Source: an uncultured Collinsella sp.
GTDB lineage: Bacteria > Actinomycetota > Coriobacteriia > Coriobacteriales > Coriobacteriaceae
DNA: 6,332 nucleotides
Assembly: GCA_900759335.1 (NCBI GenBank)
Contig: CAAEUX010000041.1
Span: 1-6,332 of the forward strand
Direction: 5' to 3'
The notes beneath the pieces are model-generated. The model made no database searches, was not told the origin of the DNA, and saw only the letters and a list, made by a program, of their open reading frames with translations. A program made the position numbers and the translations under genes. Below, in pieces: positions 6,142-6,332 of the stretch. Position 1 is the first letter of the stretch, and the number at the start of each line of letters is the position of its first letter.

Positions 6142-6245
6142 TAGTCATCGGGGACAGTCTTTGCCGAACCGCCGGCTTGCCGGTCGGGTTGCCAAGGACT
6201 GTCCCCAGCTGTCGGGTGGCGAAAGAGTGTCCCCAGCGACTAGTC
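6139..6245. repeat. Nested REP-like palindrome with GACTAGTC ends
   Basis: A 107-bp inverted structure. The outer arms are 6139-6162 and 6222-6245, both built as GACTAGTC-3-GGGGACA-1-TCTTT (20 of 24 positions match). Inside is an inverted repeat, GGGGACAGTC 6150-6159 with GACTGTCCCC 6197-6206, enclosing a small hairpin (AACC 6167-6170 with GGTT 6187-6190, and CCGGC 6172-6176 with GCCGG 6179-6183). It resembles a bacterial REP/BIME-type element and could act as a transcript-end stabiliser or transposase target. Confidence 0.7.
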
Positions 6246-6332
6246 ATTTAAGAACGTCCATTACAGTCGAAATTGTCAGCCTGGGACCATCTCGGGCTAC
6301 GATTGAGGCGCGCCCAGAACGGGCCGCCGACC
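6244..6332 (-). CDS. Possible 3' end of a further minus-strand gene (partial)
   Basis: Entering from the right edge on the minus strand, one frame stays open for 28 codons and ends at TGA 6244-6246, with the tail ARDGPRLTISTVMDVLK. The pattern loosely resembles the C-terminal helix of small helix-turn-helix antitoxin-like proteins, but this is only an impression. The neighbouring minus-strand frame is also open for 27 codons, so chance is a real alternative. The stop overlaps the GACTAGTC palindrome of the repeat cluster. Confidence 0.25.
   Translation of the reverse strand, partial: SAARSGRASIVARDGPRLTISTVMDVLK

Overview
The window is GC-rich, compactly coding DNA from what looks like a high-GC Gram-positive bacterium. 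My best guess is a Coriobacteriia/Collinsella-type actinobacterium. This rests on overall style only (strong G/C third positions, a NarL-type two-component system beside a DrrA/ABC-2 exporter, a possible leaderless start, GGGGACAG intergenic repeats); no marker gene proves the taxon.

Layout. Positions 1-755 contain no convincing gene. They hold three related palindromic elements (43-196, 290-450, 542-695), each closed by a 24-29 bp inverted repeat around a shared core (CCGCAGGTAG), and separated by spacers that are themselves repeated. Positions 756-2527 (minus strand) hold a two-component system: a membrane histidine kinase whose stop codon overlaps the start of its NarL/LuxR-type response regulator. 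Positions 2528-2737 are a 210-bp divergent control region. Positions 2738-6065 (plus strand) hold an ABC-2 exporter operon: an ATPase and two different permeases, each with one N-terminal helix, a large external domain and a C-terminal membrane block. Positions 6066-6332 hold a second, unrelated repeat cluster built from five GGGGACAG/C motifs, nested as direct and inverted copies, and possibly the 3' end of a further minus-strand gene.

Likely function. The kinase has almost no external sensor domain, so it probably senses an event in or at the membrane, or the transporter itself. The regulator probably acts on the shared divergent region to control the exporter. The exporter would be a heterodimeric pump (two permeases plus an ATPase dimer). 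The substrate cannot be read from the sequence; a lipophilic toxin, antimicrobial or lipid/peptide is typical for such modules.

The most unusual part is the left end. The three elements have different arm sequences, yet each arm pair stays complementary and the unpaired core is conserved, as expected of a selected RNA/DNA structure or a small non-autonomous mobile element family.
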